Shown: positions 17,338 through 27,600 of the stretch, piece by piece
Position numbering within the stretch: position 1 is the first letter of the stretch
Layout: every line of letters begins with the position of its first letter
Assembly (NCBI GenBank): GCA_025352165.1
Contig: JANXTX010000155.1
Location: 1-50,295 of the forward strand
Reading direction: 5' to 3'
DNA length: 50,295 nucleotides
Origin: Caulobacteraceae bacterium
Lineage (GTDB): Bacteria; Pseudomonadota; Alphaproteobacteria; Caulobacterales; Caulobacteraceae
Position numbers and translations under genes: made by a program
The notes under the pieces: generated by a model
The model's input: the letters and a program-made list of their open reading frames with translations, nothing else
What the model was told of the DNA's origin: nothing
The model's database searches: none

Positions 17338-19263
17338 CTGCTGCCGCCCGGCTTTCAGCGCCCGGATCGCCTCCGCCTTCAGATCATAGAAGGGCGCGAC
17401 CTCGGCCACGCAGTCGGGCCATTCGCCGCTTTCGGCCCAGAACGCGCACAGGCCAAGACGCGCGCAGAGCTCCACGAACCGTCGGTCGCGCCGCATCGCC
17501 GCGAAGCCTGGCTTGAACAGAACGTTTAATCCCAGATCTCCGAACGGCATCGCCCCCTCCGGCGTGAACATGTGGGCGAACGAGGCCGATTCCAGGATAT
17601 GATAGACGTCGTCGACATAACCGCGCTCGCACAGCAGTCCGGCCCGGCTAAGGCGCGCGGTTCCGGTTTCTCCCACCGACTGTCTCATCTCCTCCAGCAT
17701 GGTGCGCGCCGTCCCAGCGGTCCAGACGCGATCCCGATCGACCGACCACCTGACCGCCAGGATGTTCGGCGCGTTGTGCAATTCCACAGGCAAGCCGGCC
17801 AGAAGCCGGTCGTAGCGTTCCCAATCACCGCGCTCATAGGCGCAGCCCAGAGCGACGAACCATAGAGGCTGGCTGTCGGGCCATCGATCGAGATCGCGGT
17901 CGAAACCGGCGTCGGCCTCCGGTAAGCGACCGATAACCTGCAGGATATAGCCGCGATACCAGCCGGTCGATCGCGGATCCAGTTCATAGGCCTGGACGAT
18001 CATGGCATACGCCTGTCGCTGGCGACCAATGTTGTCGTACATGCCGGCGGCGTGCGTCAGCACCACCGGATCGTTTGGCGAGGCGGCCAGCGCCCGGTTC
18101 ACCAGTCGCCGGTGTTCCGCATGGTGGCCACACAATGGCAGCAGCGTCGCCATCGCCAACAGGCCGAGCGCCTCCGCCGGGTCCAGTTCCATCGAGCGTT
18201 GAGCGGCCTGTGTCGCCCGGTCCAGTTGGCGGTCGATGGTCTCGCTGCCCAGCCCCAGGCGCATGATCATCGCCCGCCAATAGGCCAGTTGCGCCCACGC
18301 CTGCGCGAATGAAGGCGAGCGTTCGACCGCCTGTTCGAGAAGCGCGACGTCGCCGCCCAGGCGATCGAGCCCCGGTCCCCGCGCGCGCAGATATAGCTCG
18401 AACGCCATCGGATCGATCGGACCTGTCGCCAGCGATGGCGCGAAGGCGACGTCCAGCGCCCGCGCGACAGCCGCCGCGATTTCATCCTGCAGCCCGAAGA
18501 TATCGCTCAGCGACACATCGAACCTGTCCGACCACAGAGTCGAGCCGGTGGTGCAGGATTCAAGCTGGATCGTTATACGTAGTCTGTCGCCGGCGCGTCG
18601 CACGGAGCCCGCCAGAATATGCGTCGCCCCGAGCAGGGCCCGTACACGTGGCGCGGCCTTATCCGTGCCTGCCAGCGCGAAACTCGAGGACCGGCCCACC
18701 AGGCGCAACCCGGTGGTTTTGGCAAGCGTGTGCAGGATTTCTTCCGATATGCCGTCCGACAGATAGGTCAGGTCCGGCTCGCCGGTCAGGTTGTCGAACG
18801 CCAGCACCGCCAGCAGCGGCCGACCTGTCGGCGTCGGACGATCATCAGGCGGTGGCGGGCCCTCGTTCGCCGCCGCTTCGATCAGGCGATAGCCAACCTT
18901 CGACACCGTCTGGATCGAGAAGCCGCATCCGCCGCTCTCGCTCTCGAGCATCCGTAGCAGCCGGATCACCCGGTGCACCGCGTCGTCGCTGACGGCGCGT
19001 TCACCCCAGCACTGCCGGTGCAATTCATCGCGCGCAACGACGGAGCCGCCTGCCCGCGCCAGGGTCACCAGCACCTGCATGGCCTTGTGCTGCAGATCGG
19101 CGCGGCCGCCCGGCCAGACAGCCTCCAGCAGCCCGGGTCGGACCTGCATCGCACCCAACCGGAAACTCGCCTCGCCGGCTATCTGCAACACGCTCTCAAT
19201 CCCAGGGCGCGCCTGATAGCGTCGCCCGGCGCCTTCATACCCAATACCAGGAAAAGTCGGCAA
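17332..19263 (-). CDS. winged-helix regulator with TolB/FlgO-like and TPR domains
   Basis: The 643-residue protein has an OmpR/CadC-type winged-helix DNA-binding domain at about residues 37-113 (HKAMQVLVTLARAGG to SKVGYRLIEAA). A TolB-N/FlgO-like domain follows at about 145-270 (LAVLAFDNLTGEPDLTYLSDGISEEIL). The rest is TPR-like helical repeats to the C-terminus. No hydrophobic segment separates the domains, so it is probably cytosolic, unlike membrane-bound CadC. No receiver domain is present. Related proteins regulate nearby genes or resemble adenylate-cyclase-type sensors. It is divergent from the TPR-sulfotransferase gene across 242 bp, which makes that gene and the giant protein gene natural targets. 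A decayed copy of its 3' end lies at 15931-16380. Confidence 0.85.
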   Translation of the reverse strand: MPTFPGIGYEGAGRRYQARPGIESVLQIAGEASFRLGAMQVRPGLLEAVWPGGRADLQHKAMQVLVTLARAGGSVVARDELHRQCWGERAVSDDAVHRVIRLLRMLESESGGCGFSIQTVSKVGYRLIEAAANEGPPPPDDRPTPTGRPLLAVLAFDNLTGEPDLTYLSDGISEEILHTLAKTTGLRLVGRSSSFALAGTDKAAPRVRALLGATHILAGSVRRAGDRLRITIQLESCTTGSTLWSDRFDVSLSDIFGLQDEIAAAVARALDVAFAPSLATGPIDPMAFELYLRARGPGLDRLGGDVALLEQAVERSPSFAQAWAQLAYWRAMIMRLGLGSETIDRQLDRATQAAQRSMELDPAEALGLLAMATLLPLCGHHAEHRRLVNRALAASPNDPVVLTHAAGMYDNIGRQRQAYAMIVQAYELDPRSTGWYRGYILQVIGRLPEADAGFDRDLDRWPDSQPLWFVALGCAYERGDWERYDRLLAGLPVELHNAPNILAVRWSVDRDRVWTAGTARTMLEEMRQSVGETGTARLSRAGLLCERGYVDDVYHILESASFAHMFTPEGAMPFGDLGLNVLFKPGFAAMRRDRRFVELCARLGLCAFWAESGEWPDCVAEVAPFYDLKAEAIRALKAGRQQG

Positions 19264-19505
19264 GAGGTCGGCGAGAAATCAGATTTCAGTCCTATCGCTC
19301 GGCGTCGACTTACTGCCATCTAATGCCTGATGGGGCGACATCGGCGGGCTGCGCTTGGCGCGCACTTTCTGTTGCATGACCGCCGGCGGAGTTTTCCGAT
19401 GATGACCACGATCATGAACGGCTATTGCGCTTCCACATCGTCCTCGATCTGTCCCTTCGCCGACGGGTTTACCATGGCTATGCTTCCAAGGGGGACGTAA
19501 CACCT
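19264..19505. promoter_or_regulatory. divergent spacer of regulator and sulfotransferase genes
   Basis: The 242-bp spacer separates the winged-helix regulator (leftward) from the TPR-sulfotransferase (rightward) and must hold both promoters. No clear -35/-10 pair or long palindrome could be picked out by eye. An alternative in-frame TTG at 19425 lies inside it. Confidence 0.4.
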
Positions 19506-21512
19506 ATGACGGCGGTGGCATCGCGCGGGGTTTCACCCGCTACGGCGGTGGCCAACGCCATGGCGCTGCTGGACGCCAATCCGGCGGCGGCGGAACGGCA
19601 GGCGCGCGAGATCCTGAAATTCCTGCCCGACGATGCCCGGGCGGTGTTCATCATTGGCGCCGCGAGACGCCGTCAGGGCGACACCATCGGCGCTCGCGCA
19701 CTGCTGCGGCGGGTGGTCGACGCGCACCCGGGATCGGCCTACGCCCACCATGAGCTCGGCCTGACCCTGGCGGGCCTGGGCGAGAGCGAGGCGGCCATCA
19801 CGGCGCTGCGCACGGCGAGCGATATCCGCCTTGAGTTGCCGGATGCGTGGCGCAGGCTCGGCGACCAGCTGACGCTCGCGGGCGACCGCGATGGCGCGGC
19901 CCTGGCCTATGCCGAGCAGACCTTTGGTGAGGCGAAGGACGGGCCGCCGGCGGCCGCGCTGGAAGCGCTGCGCGATGGTCGGCTGAGCGAGGCCGCGGCG
20001 ATCCTGCAACGTCATCTGGCGCGCGTGCCTGAGGATAGTCTTGCTTTGATCCTGCTGGCGCAGACCGTTGCCCGGCTGGGCCATCTCGAGGACGCGGTCG
20101 ATGTCCTGGAACGCTGTCTGCGGCGCGAACCGGTCCCGGCGGACGCGCGTTTCCTATACGCGCAGGTGCTGCACGCGCAGCATCGCCCGCACGATGCGCT
20201 CGAGCAGCTGGACATTCTGCTGGCCAGCTTCCCCAACGAGACGCGGATTCGATTTCTGGCGATGTCATGCCGTGTCCTCGCCGGCGACTACGACGGCGCC
20301 GAGGCAATGGCGGCGGCGCTGCTGGCTGAGAATCCCACCGAATCGGCCTTCTGGCTGAGCCACGGCCAGACACTGCGCATCGCCGGCCGCGGCGGGGAGG
20401 CCGAAGCCGCCTTCCGCCGGGCGCTGGCGCTGCGACCCAGCTCCGGCGAGGCATGGTGGTGCCTGGCCGACCTGAAGACCACGCGTTTCGGCGATGCCGA
20501 AATCGCGCGGGTGCGGGCGGCGGCGCTTAACCCTGGCCTGACAGCTGAGGATCGCGTGCAGGCGTTCTATGCGGCCGGCAAGGCGCTGGAGGATCGCGGC
20601 GACTGGGCCGAGTCGTTCAGACACTATGACGCCGGCGCGCGCCTGCGACGCGTCTTTCTGAAGTACGACGCGGATCAGAACGCGGCGGCCGCCGAGCTGA
20701 CCCGGGCAACCTTCACGCGGGATTTTTTCGCCGCTCGCCCGCGCGGATCGCAATCCGACGCGCCGATCTTCATCGTCGGCATGCCGCGCACCGGATCGAC
20801 CCTGGTCGAGCAGATTCTGGTCAGCCACCCCGACGTCGAGCCGACGATGGAACTACCCTACATCTCGCACATCGCGCTTGCTCTTGGACGGGCGGGCCGG
20901 GTGGGGCGAGGCCCGGATTTCTATCAGAGCGTCGCCGCGCTGGATGAGCCGGCCCTGGCCGCCTATGCGGACCGCTATCTCGAGCAGGCGGCGCGCCATC
21001 GCCGCCGCTCCACCGGGCGCTTCGTCGACAAGCTGCCCGGCAACTTCATGCATACCGCGCTGATCGAACTGCTGCTGCCGAACGCGCGCATCATCGACGT
21101 GCGGCGCCATCCGATGGCCGCGGGCTTTTCGATGTACAAACAGCTGTTCTTCAGCGGCCAGGAGTTCTCCTACGAGCAGACCGAACTGGGCCGCTATTAC
21201 CGCGACTATCTGGCTGTGATGGGGCATTTCGACAGACAGATGCCCGGCCGGATCCATCGGGTGATCTATGAGGTCCTGGTCGAGAATACCGAGGTCGAGA
21301 TCCGCCGGCTGCTGGACTACTGTGGACTGCACTTTGATGAGTCGTGCCTGCGGTTCTGGGAAACCCAACGGCCGATATCCACCCACAGTTCCGAACAGGT
21401 CCGCACGCCGGTGTTCCGCGGGGCGCTCGATCGCTGGCGCAACTATGAGCCATTCCTTGCCCCACTCGCTCAGGCGCTGGGACCTGCGCTGGATAACTGG
21501 CGTGCAGACTAG
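19506..21512 (+). CDS. TPR-repeat sulfotransferase
   Basis: This 668-residue protein has TPR repeats over about residues 20-390 and a PAPS-dependent sulfotransferase domain from about 418. The 5'-phosphosulfate loop is IFIVGMPRTGSTLVEQIL, and the 3'-phosphate site is near VRRHPMAAGFSMYKQLF at about 530. The family transfers sulfate from PAPS to a protein, glycan or small molecule; TPR repeats usually present a protein or peptide partner. No signal peptide is visible, so it should act in the cytosol. ATG at 19506 (AAGGGGG upstream) is preferred to TTG at 19425. It is 90 bp before the giant repeat-protein gene on the same strand, which suggests that protein or its coat as acceptor (inference). 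Confidence 0.88.
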   Translation: MTAVASRGVSPATAVANAMALLDANPAAAERQAREILKFLPDDARAVFIIGAARRRQGDTIGARALLRRVVDAHPGSAYAHHELGLTLAGLGESEAAITALRTASDIRLELPDAWRRLGDQLTLAGDRDGAALAYAEQTFGEAKDGPPAAALEALRDGRLSEAAAILQRHLARVPEDSLALILLAQTVARLGHLEDAVDVLERCLRREPVPADARFLYAQVLHAQHRPHDALEQLDILLASFPNETRIRFLAMSCRVLAGDYDGAEAMAAALLAENPTESAFWLSHGQTLRIAGRGGEAEAAFRRALALRPSSGEAWWCLADLKTTRFGDAEIARVRAAALNPGLTAEDRVQAFYAAGKALEDRGDWAESFRHYDAGARLRRVFLKYDADQNAAAAELTRATFTRDFFAARPRGSQSDAPIFIVGMPRTGSTLVEQILVSHPDVEPTMELPYISHIALALGRAGRVGRGPDFYQSVAALDEPALAAYADRYLEQAARHRRRSTGRFVDKLPGNFMHTALIELLLPNARIIDVRRHPMAAGFSMYKQLFFSGQEFSYEQTELGRYYRDYLAVMGHFDRQMPGRIHRVIYEVLVENTEVEIRRLLDYCGLHFDESCLRFWETQRPISTHSSEQVRTPVFRGALDRWRNYEPFLAPLAQALGPALDNWRAD

Positions 21513-21602
21513 GCGGGAAACCGCCAATCTACCCCCAGCGCCATTGACTGGCCTGGGGTCGTTTTTAGAAGCGGCGCGAGCCGCGACAATTGGACCGGGT
21601 TG

Positions 21603-24600
21603 ATGTTGAAGCCAAGAAATGAACTCGACGATCAGGTGACCCTCGCGTCCAGTCGCGATACCGATCCCGCGGCCTCGTTGCCCGGACAGACTGCGGCGGA
21701 CGCCGCCTCGCCCACACAACTGATCACTGTCAGCGTTACTGGCGCCGCCGACGCGTTGCCACGGTCCTACGAGCCGATGCCGGTCGGCGGCGGTTTCGCC
21801 ACCTATGTGGCGGCCTTTGGCCCACTCTATTTCGGCAACGATGCCGCACAGTTTTCTGACCAGGCATTCAGCCCTGACGGGTCGCTCGCGCCGATCGCAT
21901 TGCGGTCAGGGGCGAACTCGCTGGCGAATGCCTTGCTCATGGCTCCGTCCTGGGCTCAGGCGCTGGCGGCGATGGACATCCCCGCGCCCACGCCTGTGTC
22001 GTCGACGACGCAAGGTGGAACATCGGGGTTGCTCACGACGGGGGGGCCGTCCGGCTTCAACAAGTCCGCCCTGGCGACGACCCAGCCGCGGCAGTTCGTT
22101 TTCACGTCCGGTCCGCAAGGGGTGTTCGGCAGCAACACCAGCTTCACCTTCTCCCTGCCCTCATTCCTCTATCAGCACTACGCGTTCGGCTTTGGCGCTT
22201 CCTTCGCCGGGTTCGGACTGCACGCGGGGGCAAGCATCACCGGCGGGATTAAAGGCAGTGTGTCGCTCAGTCTGGGGCAGTTCACGCCGGACTACCCGGT
22301 CACCATCAATCCCGGCGTCGCGCCCTATGTTCAGTCCGGCCCGAACCAGTTCTTCTCGATCGATCCATCGCTGGTCTCCACCAACGATGCGCAATTCTCG
22401 CTTTCGCTGCCGCAGGCGAACGCCAATCTTGATTTTGGCCTGCAGGCGCAAGCTGGCGTAAAGCTCAGCTTCCCAAGTATCCGCATCGGCGTGACCCTGC
22501 CGTTCGTCGGCTTCGAGGGCTATACTGTCTCGATCCCATCGCAATTCCTCGGGTTCAACGCGGGGAAGATCTACAGCCTGCCGTCCAACACCAGCATCTC
22601 CATCCCTGGCGATGGCACGGTGACGCTGAGCGAACTGCAATCCAAGGTGCTCAACTCCACGCCGCAAAGCGCCTATGGCGCCCTTCCCACGCTGGAATTG
22701 TCCGGCAACACTGACCCGTTCTTCGTCGCCAATACCGATCTGGTGTCGATCCTGGCGCAGGAAATCCCCGACCCTTTCGCGGCCCTACAGGGCAGCGAGA
22801 GTTTCTATGGCATAGCCGGCCTATCCTACAAGCTTCTGTCGCTGCCGCTATCCGGCTCGCTCTGGCTGAACGAGGACGTGAAGATAACCCCGGTCCGCAT
22901 CATGGAAACGGTGACCGATACCCTGTCCGGCGAAACGCATTCGGGGCCGCTGGGCAGCAGGTTCAACTTTGCCGCACCGACCAGCGGCAGCGGCATCATC
23001 CCGCTCACGGTCAGCTTCGGGCTTGATCTCAAGGTGACGACCACCCTGTCCCTCGATGGTAACATCAAGCTGACACTGGAGGGTCCGTCGGTTTCCGCCT
23101 CAATCCTGGGCGTGTCGGCCGGCATCGGCCCGTTGGGCAATTTCAACCTGCTTGATCTGAGCGGGACATTGTTTGGGCTCTACAGCAAGTCATTCTACGA
23201 GACGCTGACGACGACCGGCACGGTGGATGTGCAGACGTTCGCCACCCCGGTTATCAAAACAGTAAAGGGCAAATCCAGCGCCGTCCTCTTGACCAAGCCC
23301 GGCACCGACCTGGTGGTGACCTCAACGGGCACGATTACCGGCGCCATCTACGGCGTGGAAACCGGCACTCTCAGCGCCGCTCTGATTACCGATTATGGAC
23401 TGATCACCGCGACCGGCAATGGCGTCGTGTTGCAGGAAGGCGGGACGGTCGACGTGCAAACCGGCGGGCGGATCACCGGTTCGGGCTCCGCAGCGGGCTA
23501 CGGCATCGTCTTGCTGGGAAACACCTACGACGCGGTGGTCAACCAGGGCGCCATCACCGGATTTTCCGGAGGCGTTTATTCGGTTGGGGGATCGCTCAAG
23601 AATGAAGCCGGTGCGCGGATCACCGCGACCAAGCTGGGCGTATCTATCGCCAACCCGGCCGCCTCGGTCGTCAACAACGGATATATCCAGGCAACCACGG
23701 CGGTGTCGCTGGCCCAGGGCGGCAGCCTCTACAACGCGCAGTCCGGCACAATCACCGGCTCGACCTATGGCCTCTATTCAAAGGGCGTCAAGAACGGAAT
23801 CTATACCTATGACCCCGTATCAGTCGAAAACCAAGGCAAACTGACCGGCGGCGTGGCGGCGATCCGCGCGCTCGCCGGCGGAACCGTGACAAACCTCGCC
23901 GGCGCCTACATCCATGGCGGAAGCGTCGGCGTGACGCTTTCGGCCGGCTGGCGCTCAACGGTCAGTTTGACCAACGCCGAGGGCGCGACGATCAGCGGCG
24001 GCAGCGTCGGCGTATACCTGGGCGGCAAGAACCAGAACTCTTGGTATACGACTCTGGTGGACTATGGAACGATCTCCGGCGGCGTTGCAGCCGCCGAGTT
24101 ATATGGATTGAACAGGAATACGCTGGTGCTCGGTCCGGATGCGCGGTTGTCCGGCGGTGTTCGACTGTCGAATGCCTTCAACACAGTCACTCTGGCCGCC
24201 GGAAACGGCGACGTCGGCCACCTGAACCTGTCGGACCTGACGCTGGTCGGAACCAAGCAGACCTACGCCTTCCAGAACGGCAGAATCACGTTTGCTCCCG
24301 GCGCGAACTGGGTCGTCAGCGGCAATATCCAGGGTGACTACTTCAGCGGCTTGAACGCCGCCGACCGCTTCGACGACACCGCCATCGCCTTCAGCGCCGG
24401 TGAGCGCGCGGTGGTCTACGCCCACACCAATTCGTTGGGTTACAAGAACTATTGGCTAAGCGTCCGCGCAGCCGGCAATCCCCAAGTGAGCCTCGGTGCG
24501 ATCTATTTCACCGGCCCGATAAATTATGCACCGATCGTGACAGCGGGCGCCTCGGGTGGCGTCGACATTTCCTTCGGCGCGCAGAAACTCACCACGGTCT

Positions 24601-27600
24601 CGGTCAACCATGGCGAGGTCGATATTTCACCCGGCAGCTTCTTCGATTCAGCCGTGACGATCAACGCGGGTGTCGTGGTTTCAAACGGCTACTACGGCGG
24701 CGGCGCGAGTCAGCACTATGGCGTAAACGCCACGGGAGAACGCGCCACGCTGACCAACTTCGGAACTGTCACCACCTCGTATGGAACGGCGGTGGACTTC
24801 CACGACGGCGGGTTGGTGGTCAACGAAGCCGGAGCAATCATCAACGGCATCGTTCAGCTCGGCGCTCGCGGATCCAATGCGAACAACACGATCACCTTCA
24901 TCAACGCCGGTACGGTGACGTCCTCGACCGGAGTGTCTCTGGGCTTCGCCGGAACCGTGACCAACACCGGCCTGATCGACTGCCCCACATTCAACGGAAT
25001 CTATCTGACCGCCGCCAGCGGAACGGTCTTCAACCAGGGGACCATCACCGCGGGCCGTTCCGCCGTGCGCATGCTTTACGGCGGTTTCGTCTACAACGAG
25101 ACGGGCGGGCTGCTCACCTGCCACGGGAAGTATTTCTTCGGCGTGGAGGTCACCGGCGGCTCCGGCACGGTGATCAACGGCGGGACGATTTCCAGTCAGG
25201 CGGTCAGCGTTTTTCTGGCGGACGGCGGCCTCGTCGTGAATGAGAGCGGCGCCATCACGGGCTCCAGTATGGGCGTGTCGATCGCCGGCGCGGCGGGCGA
25301 CATCGCCAACGCGGCGCTCATCTCGGGCATCCGCCTCGCCAACGGCGGTACGATCATCAATTCCACTTCCGGGATCGTCACCGCCGCGGGTGGCTTTGGC
25401 GTCAACTTCACCAATTCCTCGGGCGCGGTCGCCGCGTATCTGCACAATATGGGGCGCATCGACGGCGTTCTGGCGTTCGGCAATGACCGGGTCGTCAACG
25501 ACGGAACCATCGACGGCGTGGGGATCGTGGCCGGAGCAGCCGGCGGCGTGACCATCACCAACTCCGGCGTCATTTCCGGTTCCGGCGGAACGGCGGTGAA
25601 GTTCACGTCGGCGAGCGACCGGCTGATCGCCGAGGCGGGCTCTCAGTTCATCGGAGCTCTGGTGGGCGGTGGCGGCGTCCTCGAACTGGCCGGCAGCGGC
25701 GCGGAATCGATCAGCGGCCTCGGCGGCGCCGGTCAGCTGAGCGGCGCCGTGAGCGCCGCCTTCGCCGGATTCGGGTCGTATGTCATTGATTCAGGGGTCG
25801 CGGTGACCCTGACGGGGCTTTCGGTCATCGCCCAGGGCAAGACGCTCATCGGCAATGGCGCCGTCACCATCGGTGCTGGGTCGACGCTCCAGGCTTACGG
25901 CGTTGTCGAGATTGGCGGCTCCCTGAACGTCGGCGGCGCCGTCGTCGGCCTACCCGGCGTCAATGCCCCCGGCGGCGCCGGAGGGCAGGGTGTGGAACTG
26001 CTGGCGGGCGGGGTCGTCACGCTGAGCGGTGCGATCCGTGGCGGGGCCGGGATGAACGGCAACCGCGCCAACGCCCAGGGTGACGCCGGCGGCGTCGCCA
26101 TAGCCGGACCGTCGTCGGGGACCATCACCAGCAATTTCGGCGCTATCGCGGGCGGCAATGGCGGCGCGAGCTACTACTACCTAGGTGTCGGCGGCGCCGG
26201 CGGCGCCGGGGTGAGTCTTGGCTCAGGCTCCGTCACCAACAACGGCGGGACCATTTCCGGCGGATCGGGCGGCTCGGGGGTCAGTTTTTACGACCGTGGC
26301 GGGTACGGTGGCGCGGGCGCCGCGGGGGTCATTCTGACTGGCGGCGGGACAGTCACCAACAATGGCGGAGCCATTTCCGGCGGCGTGGGCGGCGCCGGCG
26401 GCGCGGGTGGCTACTACGGCGGCCCTGGCGGCGCCGGTGGCGCCGGTGTCGTCCTGGGGGGAGCCGGTACGGTGATCAATGTCGGGGGAACCATCTCCGG
26501 CGGCGCGGGCGGCGGTGGCGGATCGGGCGGGACCGCCGGAGGACCAGGTGGCGCGGCGGGCGATGGCGTGGTTCTCGCGGCCGGCGGCGTCGTGATCAAT
26601 GGAAGCGCCGCGGTTCCGAGCGCGCTCATTTCGGGGGTGAGGGGCGTCTATGCGGGATCCGGCGGCGCCGCGACCGTGACCAACTTTGGCACGATCCGGG
26701 GTCTGGCCGGCACGGCGGTGCAGTTTAACTCGACCGGCGACCGGCTCATCGCCGAGGTCGGCTCGACATGGCTGGGCGTCGTCAACGGCGGTGGAGGCGC
26801 CCTGGAGCTGGCCGGCGGAACCGGAACCATCACCGGCCTTGGCGGCGCGGCGACGCTGTCGGGTGCGGAGGCTATGACCTTCAGCGGCTTCGGGTCCTAC
26901 GCGATCGACGCGGGGTCCAGCTGGACCCTGGCGGGTGGCCATGCCTTGGGGGCCGGCAAGACCCTGACCAATGCCGGGACCCTGAGCGGATTCCTCTCGC
27001 TGACGGCGGCGTCCGATCGCCTGGTCCTCTCCTCTGGTTCGATCGTCAACGGCCGCGTCGCCGGCGGTGGCGGCGTGCTTGAACTGCGGGGCGGCGCCGG
27101 CACGATCAAGGGCCTCGGGACGAGCGGGACGCTGACCGGCGCCTCGGCGATGACCTTCAGCGGCTTTGGTTCCTATGTGATCGACGCCGGCGGAAGCTGG
27201 ATCCTGGCGGGAGGTCATTCCCTGGCCGCCAGTCAGACCCTGACAAATGCCGGGACATTGAGCGGCGCCCTCGCGCTGACCGCGGCGTCCGATCGACTGA
27301 TCGTGGCGTCAGGCTCGATCGTGAACGGCTCGGCCACTGGCGGAGGCGGCGTCCTTGAGCTTGCCGGAGGCAATGGTGCGATCAACGGCCTCGGCGGGAC
27401 CGGAACCCTGTCCGGCGGCGCGGCGATGACCTTCAGCGGCTTCGGATCCTACGTGATCGATGCGGGCGGCGCCTGGAGTGTGAGCGGGACCAACAAGCTT
27501 GCTTCGACCCAGACCCTGACGGCGGCGGGTGCGGTGATCAACAACGGCGCGATCATCGCCGCGGGCGCTGCGGGGCTCGACCTGACGGCGGGCGGTTCGC

